64,000 nucleotides of DNA, taken from Micromonospora sp. NBC_00389 (GTDB taxonomy: Bacteria; Actinomycetota; Actinomycetes; Mycobacteriales; Micromonosporaceae). A program made the translations under genes and the position numbers. Below the pieces are notes generated by a model that was given only the letters and a program-made list of their open reading frames with translations, had not been told where the DNA came from and ran no database searches. This document shows, piece by piece, positions 8,583 through 15,415 of the stretch (position 1 is its first letter; each line of letters begins with the position of its first letter). The DNA lies in the NCBI RefSeq assembly GCF_036059255.1, contig NZ_CP107947.1, positions 5,642,001-5,706,000 on the forward strand, in the 5' to 3' direction.

Positions 8583-8588
8583 TAGGCT
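8583..8588 (+). promoter_or_regulatory. Leaderless -10 box (TAGGCT) of the reductase gene
   Basis: TAGGCT ends six bases before the GTG at 8595, the spacing expected when transcription starts at the start codon. There is no ribosome-binding site, which agrees with a leaderless mRNA. Confidence 0.5.
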
Positions 8589-8594
8589 GCATCC

Positions 8595-9749
8595 GTGATC
8601 GTCTGGGATCTCGTCGTCGTCGGCGCCGGCCCCGCCGGGCTCTCCGCGGCACACACCGCCGCCCGCGCCGGCGTCCGCACCCTGGTTGTCGAGCGGGCCG
8701 CGCACCCGCGGTACAAGACCTGCGGCGGTGGCCTGATCGGCACCTCGCTGGCAGCCATGCAGGACCGGATCGAGGTGCCCGCGCACGACCGAGTGGACCG
8801 GGTGACGTTCACCCGCGACGGCCGCCGGGAGTTCACCCGCCGCAACGACAGCCCGGTGGTGACGATGGTGCGCCGCGAGGAGTTCGACGACCGGCTCCGC
8901 GCGGCGGCGGTCGCCGCAGGCGCGCAGATGCGTGAGCGGGTCGCGGTCCGCGCCATCGAACAGAACCCCGAGGGGGTACGCCTGCGGCTGGCCGACGGTA
9001 CGACGCTCGCTGCCCGCGCGGTGATCGGCGCGGACGGCTCCTCGGGCGTGACCTCCCGGCACGTGGGGGTCCAGTACCAGCAGGTGGACCTGGGGCTGGA
9101 ACTGGAGGTCCCGGTGCCGCCGGCCGAGCAGGAGCGCTGGCGGGGGCGACTGCTGCTGGACTGGGGTGCGATGCCGGGCTCGTACGCGTGGGTCTTTCCC
9201 AAGGGCGACCGGTTGACCGTCGGCGTTATCGCTGCCCGGGGCGCGGGGGAGGGGACCCGGGACTACCTGCGGCGGTTCGTCGACCGGTTGGGCCTGACCG
9301 ACCTGCCGGCGGAGCACGACTCCGGTCACCTGACCCGCTGCCGCAGCGAGGATTCGCCGTTGCGGCACGGCCGGGTGCTGGTCGTGGGGGACGCGGCCGG
9401 GCTGCTGGAGCCGTGGAGCCGAGAGGGCATCAGCTACGCGCTGCGCTCCGGCGAGCTGGCCGGCGCGGCGGTCGCCGACGGTGACCTGGCCGGGTACGAG
9501 CGGGCGGTGGCCGAGCGTCTGGTGCCGTCGATGCGGGCGGGGTACCGGCTGCTCGACCTGTTCACCCGCCGCCCGGAGATGTTCCACGCCCTGTTGGCGA
9601 CCCCGCCAGGGTGGCGGATGTTCGTCCAGTTCTGTCAGGGCCGAGCGAGCTTCGACGAGATGCTCGGACGTCGGCCGATCCGGGCGGCGCTCGCGGTGCT
9701 GGATCGGCTGCCCGGCCCTCGCCGGCAGCGCGCTCCGGCCAGCCCGTGA
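8595..9749 (+). CDS. Geranylgeranyl reductase family FAD-dependent oxidoreductase
   Basis: A 384-residue flavoprotein. It has the N-terminal Rossmann dinucleotide motif VVVGAGPAGLSAAHTAARAG (residues 6-25), the family signature YKTCGGG (about 44-50), and the second FAD motif VVGDAAGLLEPWSREGISYALRSG (about 262-285). The family includes archaeal and plant geranylgeranyl reductases and actinobacterial menaquinone or isoprenoid side-chain reductases. A role in saturating a prenyl chain of menaquinone or a lipid is therefore plausible but not shown. The gene stands alone with an apparent leaderless promoter. The start is a GTG; no upstream alternative keeps the Rossmann motif near the N-terminus. 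Confidence 0.85.
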   Translation: MIVWDLVVVGAGPAGLSAAHTAARAGVRTLVVERAAHPRYKTCGGGLIGTSLAAMQDRIEVPAHDRVDRVTFTRDGRREFTRRNDSPVVTMVRREEFDDRLRAAAVAAGAQMRERVAVRAIEQNPEGVRLRLADGTTLAARAVIGADGSSGVTSRHVGVQYQQVDLGLELEVPVPPAEQERWRGRLLLDWGAMPGSYAWVFPKGDRLTVGVIAARGAGEGTRDYLRRFVDRLGLTDLPAEHDSGHLTRCRSEDSPLRHGRVLVVGDAAGLLEPWSREGISYALRSGELAGAAVADGDLAGYERAVAERLVPSMRAGYRLLDLFTRRPEMFHALLATPPGWRMFVQFCQGRASFDEMLGRRPIRAALAVLDRLPGPRRQRAPASP

Positions 9750-9757
9750 CCTGCCAG

Positions 9758-9798
9758 CGCTGACCTGCCGACCTGCGCTGACCTGCCGACCTGCCCGC
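9758..9798. repeat. Short tandem repeat in an intergenic spacer
   Basis: Two directly repeated copies of GCTGACCTGCCGACCTGC lie just after the reductase gene. The spacer to 9940 also contains the palindrome ATCCTAGGAT (9822-9831) next to an AT-rich TTGTCATTAA, which could be a promoter or operator for the following small gene. Confidence 0.5.
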
Positions 9799-9940
9799 CC
9801 TTGTCATTAATCCAGGATCCTAGGATGCCCTACGCGGTGTGACCGTCCGTACCCGAATGGCGCACAGATCGCGCCGACCGGACTGCTGGTGGAAAGCGCT
9901 CCGAACGCTGGACAATGACGGGGGAGCAGAGGGGGTGCTG

Positions 9941-10120
9941 ATGGCCGAGCAGCCGTTCACCGATGACGAGTACGCGTTCCTGCGCCACGTACGGTTCGGG
10001 GAGCTCCCGCCGGCCGTCCGCCCCGACCAGCGGGTGGAGCTGACCGAGAGCGATTCGCGGAGTGACCAGCCCGATCCGTTCGACGACATGGTCCACTGGA
10101 ACCTGCGCCACGCCGGCTGA
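9941..10120 (+). CDS. Small hypothetical protein
   Basis: A 59-residue acidic soluble protein (MAEQPFTDDEYAFLRHV...DPFDDMVHWNLRHAG). The ATG is preceded by an AGAGGGGG about six bases upstream; an in-frame GTG two codons earlier is possible. No domain is recognised. It is followed at once by a strong inverted repeat shared with the convergent nucleotidase gene, consistent with a real short transcription unit. Confidence 0.5.
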   Translation: MAEQPFTDDEYAFLRHVRFGELPPAVRPDQRVELTESDSRSDQPDPFDDMVHWNLRHAG

Positions 10121-10130
10121 GAACGCGAAA

Positions 10131-10192
10131 CGGGCCGCGAGTGTCACCACCCGCGGCCCGCTGCCATCAGTACCGGTCCGCGGACCGGTACT
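10131..10192. terminator. Bidirectional terminator region: hairpin plus 24-bp perfect palindrome
   Basis: Two structures lie side by side between convergent genes. The first is a 9-bp stem CGGGCCGCG/CGCGGCCCG (10131-10139 with 10152-10160). The second is a perfect, loopless 24-bp palindrome at 10169-10192 (half-site AGTACCGGTCCG), ending seven bases from the nucleotidase stop codon. Confidence 0.6.
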
Positions 10193-10198
10193 GCTCGA

Positions 10199-11989
10199 TC
10201 AGAAGACCGGCACGCCCTCGCGTACCAGCCGCCAGTTGGGCTGGAAGAAGTCGGCCGGGTTGATCGTCCCCCTGGCCTGCGCCCAGTCGATGAGCAGCTG
10301 GCGGATCTCCTGCTGCGCGTTGTAGACCTGGGTCTTCACGATGCCGGGGAAGTTGCCGCCGCCGCTGCGCCGGTAGTTGTTCACCGCCACCACGAACTGC
10401 GCGTTGTCCGCGACCGGGGTGTCGGTGCCGGGCAGCACCAGTCGGGTGATCCGCTGGCCCACCGGCCTGGAGATGTCGATGTCGTAGTCCAGGCCGGAGA
10501 TCACGTCGTAGTTGTAGTCCGGCACCGTCGAGTCGCTGATCTGCTCGAGGTCGACCGGTGCACCCGGCGCGAGGGTGCGGAAGTACTTCGCCGAATACTC
10601 CAGGTACGCGCGCACCTCGGCGCCGCTGAGCACGACCGCCTCGAGGGTGTTGTCGAAGACGTACAACCCGGCGACGTCGCGGATTTTCACGTCACCGGCA
10701 GGGAAGACCGCCGTGCGGCTGAACGGCGAGGCCTGCGACAGCACCGGGAGGCTGGCGTACGGCGTGCCCGCCAGCGCGGTGGTGACCGTCTCGGCCTGAA
10801 CGTGGTTGATGAAGTCCAGGATCGGGGTGTCCTTGTACCGCGACTCCACCGTGGACATCCCGACCGTGGCCTGTGCCACGACCTGGTTGACGTACGCCAC
10901 CGTCTTCTGGTGCTGGCCCCGCACGGCGGCGAGCACCTTCGGGTCCTCCACCACCGTGTTGGTGTTCAGCATGGTGGCGGCCTTCTTGGTGATCGTCCAC
11001 CGGCCGCGCTCACGCGCGAGGGTGAAGTCCATCCGCGTGAGCCGCTGGCCCCACTTTGACGGCTCGGAGAGCAGCACCTGCGCGCCGGTCCGCTCGTTGG
11101 TGACGAACTTCTCCACGACCTCGTTGTGGGCGTGACCGAAGAGGATCGCGTCGATCCCCGGCACCTGCTGGGCGATCAGCGCGGTGGGGTTCTCGTTGGG
11201 CAGCTCCGGGCCGTAGCTGGAGGTGCCGCTGTCGCCGCCATGCGCGGAGATCAGCACGATGTCCGCGCCCCGGGCCCGCATGATCGGTACGTACTTCGCC
11301 GCGGTGGCGATCATGTCGTCGAACCGCAGCCTGCCCTCGACGTTGCCCTTGTCCCAGATGGCGCTGCCAGGGTTGGTCAGCCCCAGGATGCCGACCCGGA
11401 GCGTCGGCGCGGCGAAACCGAGGGAGACCTTCTTGATGACGTACGGCAGGAAGGCCGGCTTGCCGGTCTTCGCGTTGACCGCGTTGGCGGCGAGCGCCGG
11501 GAAGCCGAGCTGGCGGATCCACAGGGCCAGCAGCGGCAGGCCGTAGTTGAACTCGTGGTTGCCCAGCGTCACCGCGTCGTAGTCGATGATGTTCATCGCC
11601 CGGGCCATCGGGTGCTTCTCCCCGGTGGTCGTGATCGGCTCCTGCTTGGCGTAGTACGTGGCCAGCGGCGTGCCCTGGATGGTGTCGCCGGCGTCCAGCA
11701 CCAGCGTCGCCTTGCCGCGCCGCTCCCGACGGATCTGATTGATGAGGGTGGCCAGCTTCGCCACGCCGATGTCGTTCTGCCGGCTGTCGTCGTACTCGGC
11801 GTCGCGGTAGTAGTCCCAGTTGTAGACGTTGCCGTGGGTGTCCGACGTGCCCAGGAGGGTGAGGTCCCAGGTACGTGACCGGGCCGGGCCGGCCGCCTGC
11901 GCAGGCGCGGCGGCGATCAGCGGGGCGGTCGCCGCCGCGGCCGCGGCGACGAGCACCTGGCGACGCGACGGGCCGGAGGGAGAGGTCAT
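10199..11989 (-). CDS. Tat-exported bifunctional metallophosphatase/5'-nucleotidase
   Basis: A 596-residue UshA-type enzyme. The N-terminus has a twin-arginine signal (SRRQVLVAAAAA, cleavage near PAQAAGP). The metallophosphoesterase domain follows with LLGTSDTHGNVY (metal ligands Asp, His), VLDAGDTIQGTP, TLGNHEFNYG and HGGDSG; GHAHNEV is the second His cluster. The C-terminal 5'-nucleotidase domain (from about residue 370) carries the substrate-binding NNYRRSGGGNFPG segment. The enzyme should hydrolyse nucleotides outside the membrane to nucleoside and phosphate for salvage. The ATG at 11989 has an AAAGG ribosome-binding site; an in-frame ATG five codons upstream is less favoured. Flanking genes are unrelated. 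Confidence 0.9.
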   Translation of the reverse strand: MTSPSGPSRRQVLVAAAAAATAPLIAAAPAQAAGPARSRTWDLTLLGTSDTHGNVYNWDYYRDAEYDDSRQNDIGVAKLATLINQIRRERRGKATLVLDAGDTIQGTPLATYYAKQEPITTTGEKHPMARAMNIIDYDAVTLGNHEFNYGLPLLALWIRQLGFPALAANAVNAKTGKPAFLPYVIKKVSLGFAAPTLRVGILGLTNPGSAIWDKGNVEGRLRFDDMIATAAKYVPIMRARGADIVLISAHGGDSGTSSYGPELPNENPTALIAQQVPGIDAILFGHAHNEVVEKFVTNERTGAQVLLSEPSKWGQRLTRMDFTLARERGRWTITKKAATMLNTNTVVEDPKVLAAVRGQHQKTVAYVNQVVAQATVGMSTVESRYKDTPILDFINHVQAETVTTALAGTPYASLPVLSQASPFSRTAVFPAGDVKIRDVAGLYVFDNTLEAVVLSGAEVRAYLEYSAKYFRTLAPGAPVDLEQISDSTVPDYNYDVISGLDYDIDISRPVGQRITRLVLPGTDTPVADNAQFVVAVNNYRRSGGGNFPGIVKTQVYNAQQEIRQLLIDWAQARGTINPADFFQPNWRLVREGVPVF

Positions 11990-12151
11990 GACATGCCTTT
12001 CCATGGGGGTGGACGCGCCTCGTGGGCGCCTCGCGCACCATAACCAGCAGCCGTCACTCCCGCCACGCCAGCCCCGCCGGTTTCCACCCGTCTCCGCAGC
12101 CATGGTGGGTAGGCGGGCCGAATCCCGGCCACGGTCGGCCCGGTGACCCGG

Positions 12152-12811
12152 TCAGCGTGGCCAGGTGGCGAGGCGCTGCCGGACCCGGGCGACGTCGGTG
12201 GGGCCCAGGCCGTAGCGCCCGAAACGCGCGTCGGGCAGCCGGTCCAGGTAACGTCCTGCGGCCCGCACGTCCGCCGGATCCAACGCGGGGTCGACCTGCC
12301 GGGCCAACTCCAGCAGCTCGGTGACGTCGTAGTGCTCCAGGGCCGCCGCCACGTCGATGAAGTCACGAACCTCCCGCCGGTTGACCAACGCCGCGATCTT
12401 GTTGGCCACCAGGTCGCGGACGTCCATCACCGGGCCGAGGTCCATCACCACCGGGCTCTGCTGCCGGTCGAGCCGGGCAAGGCTGAGCCGGATCTGCCGC
12501 CCGTCCCGGCTCACCACGAAGTCCTTCATGTCCCGGTCGTACCCGTCGAACAGTTCACCCAGATCACTGTCCGGGTCGGCGTCAATGACGATGAACCCGG
12601 CTCGCTCCAGCGCCACGCGTACCCCCGCAGAGGCCGCCGCCGCGGCGCCCTCCACGTCGGCGAAGAGGTCCACGTCCTCGGTGGGACGGGCGACCAGGCC
12701 GTGCGCGGCCCAGGCCACGCCGCCGCCCAGCACGAATCGGTACGGCCCGGCCGCGGCCAGCGCCACCCGGGCCACCTCCCGGTAGAACTCGTGCAGGTGC
12801 GGGGAGATCAC
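12152..12811 (-). CDS. AbiEii-like nucleotidyltransferase
   Basis: A 219-residue protein with a nucleotidyltransferase core. FVLGGGVAWAAHG precedes RPTEDVDLFADVE (about residues 40-52), giving the GG...DxD arrangement of the AbiEii/DUF1814 fold, and VANKIAAL plus DFIDVAA give the usual helical follow-up. AbiEii proteins are the toxin part of type IV toxin-antitoxin and phage-abortive systems; related domains also occur in solitary enzymes. The GTG start overlaps the stop of the upstream gene by four bases (GTGA), so translation is coupled. The pair lies next to a long repeat region. Calling it a toxin is inference; the fold assignment is firmer. Confidence 0.72.
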   Translation of the reverse strand: MISPHLHEFYREVARVALAAAGPYRFVLGGGVAWAAHGLVARPTEDVDLFADVEGAAAAASAGVRVALERAGFIVIDADPDSDLGELFDGYDRDMKDFVVSRDGRQIRLSLARLDRQQSPVVMDLGPVMDVRDLVANKIAALVNRREVRDFIDVAAALEHYDVTELLELARQVDPALDPADVRAAGRYLDRLPDARFGRYGLGPTDVARVRQRLATWPR

Positions 12812-13188
12812 GCCGCCCGCAGGCCGCGGTGCCGGCTCTCCCACGCCTGGCGTACGCCCCGGGGCAGGTTGAGTAGCCGCCACACCCGCCGCAGCGTCCG
12901 CCCATTGATCAGGACGCGTAGGTCTTCGGCGCGGGTGGTCTCCCGCAGCACGTTCTCGTACATCCAGAGAAGCTGGTCGGGGTCGCCGAGGTCGAAGGTG
13001 CGCTCGGCGTTCCACATCAGCCGTACCGGCAGCTCCACCACGCCCCGGGTGGGGCCGTGCAGCTCAGCGAGCGTCCGCGCCACCACGGCAGGGCGACCCG
13101 GGCGGGCCAGGAAGGCCACGCCGGTCGCGGTGGGGGAGACGGCCTGCATGGTGTCAGGGTAACGCCCGCTGATGCTGGTGTCGCTCAC
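12808..13188 (-). CDS. Hypothetical partner of the AbiEii-like protein
   Basis: A 126-residue protein (VSDTSISGRYPDTMQAV...) ending in an Arg-rich tail (RRVWRLLNLPRGVRQAWESRHRG). It is not an obvious match to AbiEi, the winged-helix antitoxin that normally precedes AbiEii, but its position, size and 4-bp overlap with the nucleotidyltransferase fit an antitoxin or accessory role. The start is a GTG at 13188 with a GGCGGGAA upstream. The frame remains open further upstream, but that part runs into repeat leader B and has no protein-like character. Confidence 0.55.
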   Translation of the reverse strand: MSDTSISGRYPDTMQAVSPTATGVAFLARPGRPAVVARTLAELHGPTRGVVELPVRLMWNAERTFDLGDPDQLLWMYENVLRETTRAEDLRVLINGRTLRRVWRLLNLPRGVRQAWESRHRGLRAA

Positions 13189-13376
13189 GCCGTTCCCGCC
13201 TTCGTCTTTGTTGACGCTGTTGAATGCGGTGTGGCGCGGTTCAGGCGGGCGTCCGGTCGTTGGCCCGCCGTGCCGGTTTCGTGGGTGGGGGGTCCCTTCC
13301 GTGTATGTCCCGGTCGCCGGCCGGCCGCGGTCCCAGCGCGAGCCGTCGTCTCCCGGTCGGTCGCTGTTGTTGGCGT

Positions 13377-13412
13377 GATACCTGTGAGGCATACATATGC
13401 CTGTGAGGTATC
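13377..13412. repeat. 36-bp imperfect palindrome, copy B
   Basis: GATACCTGTGAGGCAT faces ATGCCTGTGAGGTATC across a short AT centre. The outer arms match copy A at 5408-5443 exactly, and the order relative to the 80-bp element is the same. Confidence 0.7.
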
Positions 13413-13797
13413 ACCGGTGTTGTCGACCTGGGGCCGGGATCGCGTGGTTCGGGGCGATCGACCCGGTGTCGGCGATGTCGCGGGATCCCGCCGCGCGGTG
13501 ATGCCCCGACGTCGGTGATCTGGAGTCGATCATCGCCAGGCACCCATCTCGGGTGGTGGTTCTCCGTGCGTCCTGATGGCCACGATCCCCCTGTGGCGCT
13601 CGGTGTCCGCTTACCCGGTATTCGGTCCTCGCCGTGCGGCACCTCTTGGGCATCTGGCGCGCCCTCGCACCACTGGTGCGGCGTGGGGGTGATCGACTCG
13701 GTGTCGGCGATGTCGCGGTATCCCGGCGCGGGGATGCTCCCATGTCGGCGATCTGGAGTTGACCATCGCCCGCCGGCCCGGTCTGGCGCCGGGACGG

Positions 13798-13946
13798 TGG
13801 TCGAGCGCGCGTCGAATGTCCGGCTGACGGCGGGAGCGGGTGGCCGATCGCGTCGAATGTCGGGCTGACGGCGGGAGCGGTTGTCGAGCGCGTCGATTGT
13901 CCGGTTGACGCCGGGAGCGGTGGGCGATCCGGGTGCCGAATGTCCG
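13798..13946. repeat. Tandem repeat, about 41-bp period, roughly 3.5 copies
   Basis: The unit is built on GTCGAATGTCCGGCTGACGG followed by CGGGAGCGG and a variable GTCGAGCGC/GCCGATCGC segment. Copies start near 13798, 13840, 13881 and 13921, and the last is partial. Mismatches between copies show it is not a recent expansion. Confidence 0.72.
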
Positions 13947-14421
13947 TTATCGGGGGTCTCTGGGGTGTGACTGGCTGCACCCGTCGGCCGGAATGGGGGC
14001 CGGCCCGGGGTCGTTACATACCCTGACGATCGCAGCACCACCGGCCTGCCGCCCCACCCCCGGGGTTGGAATGCCGGGCCAAGCTCGGTCGTTACAGATC
14101 CCCGAACGACCGCACCAGGGCACCGCTCCACAGGGTGCCGACGGATGGGCCAGGCCGGAATGACCTCGGCCCGCCGGTCGTTACAGACCCCCGAACGACC
14201 GCATCCGGCACCCGCTCCACTGGGTGCTGGCGGATGGGCCAGGCCGGAATGACCCCGGCCCGCCGGTCGTTACACATGGACCCGGCGCCACGAGGCCCCC
14301 GCCCGTAGGCCGCCGAAAAGACTTTCCCCTTGTTGTTGTTAGCGCCGGACGAGGTGCTCGCACCCGGTAACGCCGATCCCCCGGTCGGTTGGGTGTTTAC
14401 CCCCGTGAAGGAGCTACCCCC

Positions 14422-14979
14422 ATGAACACGATCATGCGTAAGAGCGTGCTGTCTGTTGCTGGTCTGGCCTTCGCCGGTGGTGTGTTCGCCGGTCCGATCG
14501 CCGCCCACGCCGCCACCCCCGTCGACACCAAGCCCGTCGCCGCCGCGGTGCAGTCGGTCTCGCCTCAGGGTGAGCAGTCCCGCATCGACTTGAACGGTGA
14601 GCAGACCGCCAACGTGAAGGCGATCATCGCCGCGACGAAGAAGGCCGGTCTGCCGGAGCGCGCGGCGGTCATCTCGATCGCGACGAGCCTGCAGGAGTCG
14701 AAGCTGGAGAACCTCGGCCACCTCGGCGACATGAACGACCACGACTCGCTGGGCCTGTTCCAGCAGCGGCCGAGCTCGGGTTGGGGTACGCCGGAGCAGA
14801 TCACCGACCCTGAGTACTCGACCACCGCGTTCCTCAAGGGTTTGAAGCAGGTCGACGGGTGGCAGGACATGCCGCTGACCGACGCCGCGCAGACCGTGCA
14901 GGTGTCGGCCTACCCGGACGCCTACGCCCAGTGGGAGAAGCAGGCCACCGACCTGGTCGGCCAGCACTGGAACAACTGA
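14422..14979 (+). CDS. Secreted lysozyme-like/transglycosylase-fold protein, copy 2
   Basis: A 185-residue paralogue of the protein at 5977-6561. It has the same signal peptide and the same motif AVISIATSLQESKLENLG...DSLGLFQQRPSSGWGT. Differences cluster just after the signal peptide, where this copy is nine residues shorter and lacks the KPDASKLIPHG-like linker. The catalytic-type Glu of QESK is kept. The AAGGAG at 14408-14413 sets the ATG at 14422. Near-identity at DNA level through both coding regions and terminators suggests recent duplication or ongoing gene conversion across the 8.4 kb between them. Likely a secreted peptidoglycan-acting protein; enzymatic activity is inferred. Confidence 0.82.
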   Translation: MNTIMRKSVLSVAGLAFAGGVFAGPIAAHAATPVDTKPVAAAVQSVSPQGEQSRIDLNGEQTANVKAIIAATKKAGLPERAAVISIATSLQESKLENLGHLGDMNDHDSLGLFQQRPSSGWGTPEQITDPEYSTTAFLKGLKQVDGWQDMPLTDAAQTVQVSAYPDAYAQWEKQATDLVGQHWNN

Positions 14980-15017
14980 CCCACCGCACCACAGCACCAC
15001 CGCACGAACCGACCGCT

Positions 15018-15047
15018 GGCCGGCACCCCCACCCCGGGGTGCCGGCC
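15018..15047 (+). terminator. Terminator after lysozyme-like gene, copy 2
   Basis: The stem GGCCGGCACCCC/GGGGTGCCGGCC is the same as after copy 1; only the 6-base loop differs (15030-15035). Confidence 0.85.
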
Positions 15048-15071
15048 ACCGGCATCTCCACGCCACGACGA

Positions 15072-15116
15072 ATCTTGGACAGTTTCCGTTACCCGCTAAC
15101 GGAAACTGTCCAAGAT
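15072..15116. repeat. Perfect 20-bp inverted repeat with 5-base loop
   Basis: ATCTTGGACAGTTTCCGTTA (15072-15091) is followed by CCCGC and its exact complement to 15116. At about 45% G+C it is far more AT-rich than its surroundings. It could be a terminator, a small folded mobile element, or a regulator site. Confidence 0.75.
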
Positions 15117-15415
15117 CTCGGCCCGGCGGTCGGGTGTCGCCCGGGGGAACAACGCCGGCCGCGGCCTGGTTGTGGTCAGTGTCGGTGTGACTCAGTGTCC
15201 CCGGGCCTCACCTATATTGCCTTCGCGGAACACCGTTCGGCTGGAGCCGCGTCGTGCCACTCGCCGAGAGGCGACCTGCACACCGACACCAACGCCGCCC
15301 CCGGCCCACCAGCCAGGGGCGGCGCTGTCTGTTCAGCCGTTGATCCCTCGGTTCGCGAACATGTCTCTGTTGACCTATGTTCATGAGGTCGCTCGCGTGG
15401 GAGGGGGTGTCGGGG
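15117..15415. other. Intergenic region upstream of the formate dehydrogenase operon
   Basis: No gene is seen. A 9-bp stem CGCCGCCCC/GGGGCGGCG (15293-15301 with 15316-15324, 14-base loop) lies about 90 bases before the dehydrogenase start and could act as an attenuator. An AT-richer stretch TATATTGCC near 15211 is the only sequence resembling a -10 region. Confidence 0.4.

Larger units (their letters stand above)
13189..14421 (+). repeat. Repeat-built non-coding leader B, upstream of the second lysozyme-like gene
   Basis: This is a 1.2-kb stretch without a convincing gene. It has the same module order as leader A but more copies: the 36-bp palindrome (13377-13412), two copies of the 80-bp element (13456-13537 and 13691-13770), and a tandem array of about 41 bp present only here (13798-13946). 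The CTGCACCCG...GGAATGG block (13976-13999) follows, then four copies of GGTCGTTACA at 14010, 14087, 14176 and 14265 (spacing 77, 89, 89). The final 150 bp before the start codon is nearly identical to leader A. Thus B has gained one 80-bp unit, one 89-bp unit and the tandem array relative to A. Confidence 0.78.

Noticed and set aside
12143..13162. 339-codon plus-strand frame over the AbiEii-like pair
   Set aside because: Low-complexity His/Arg/Gln-rich translation; the minus-strand genes have motifs, coupling and sensible starts.
13798..14274. CRISPR array
   Set aside because: Repeat units (41 and 89 bp) are imperfect, too long, and have no unique spacers of constant length; no cas genes.
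15072..15116. Insertion-sequence end
   Set aside because: No transposase gene or remnant nearby, and the two arms are only five bases apart.
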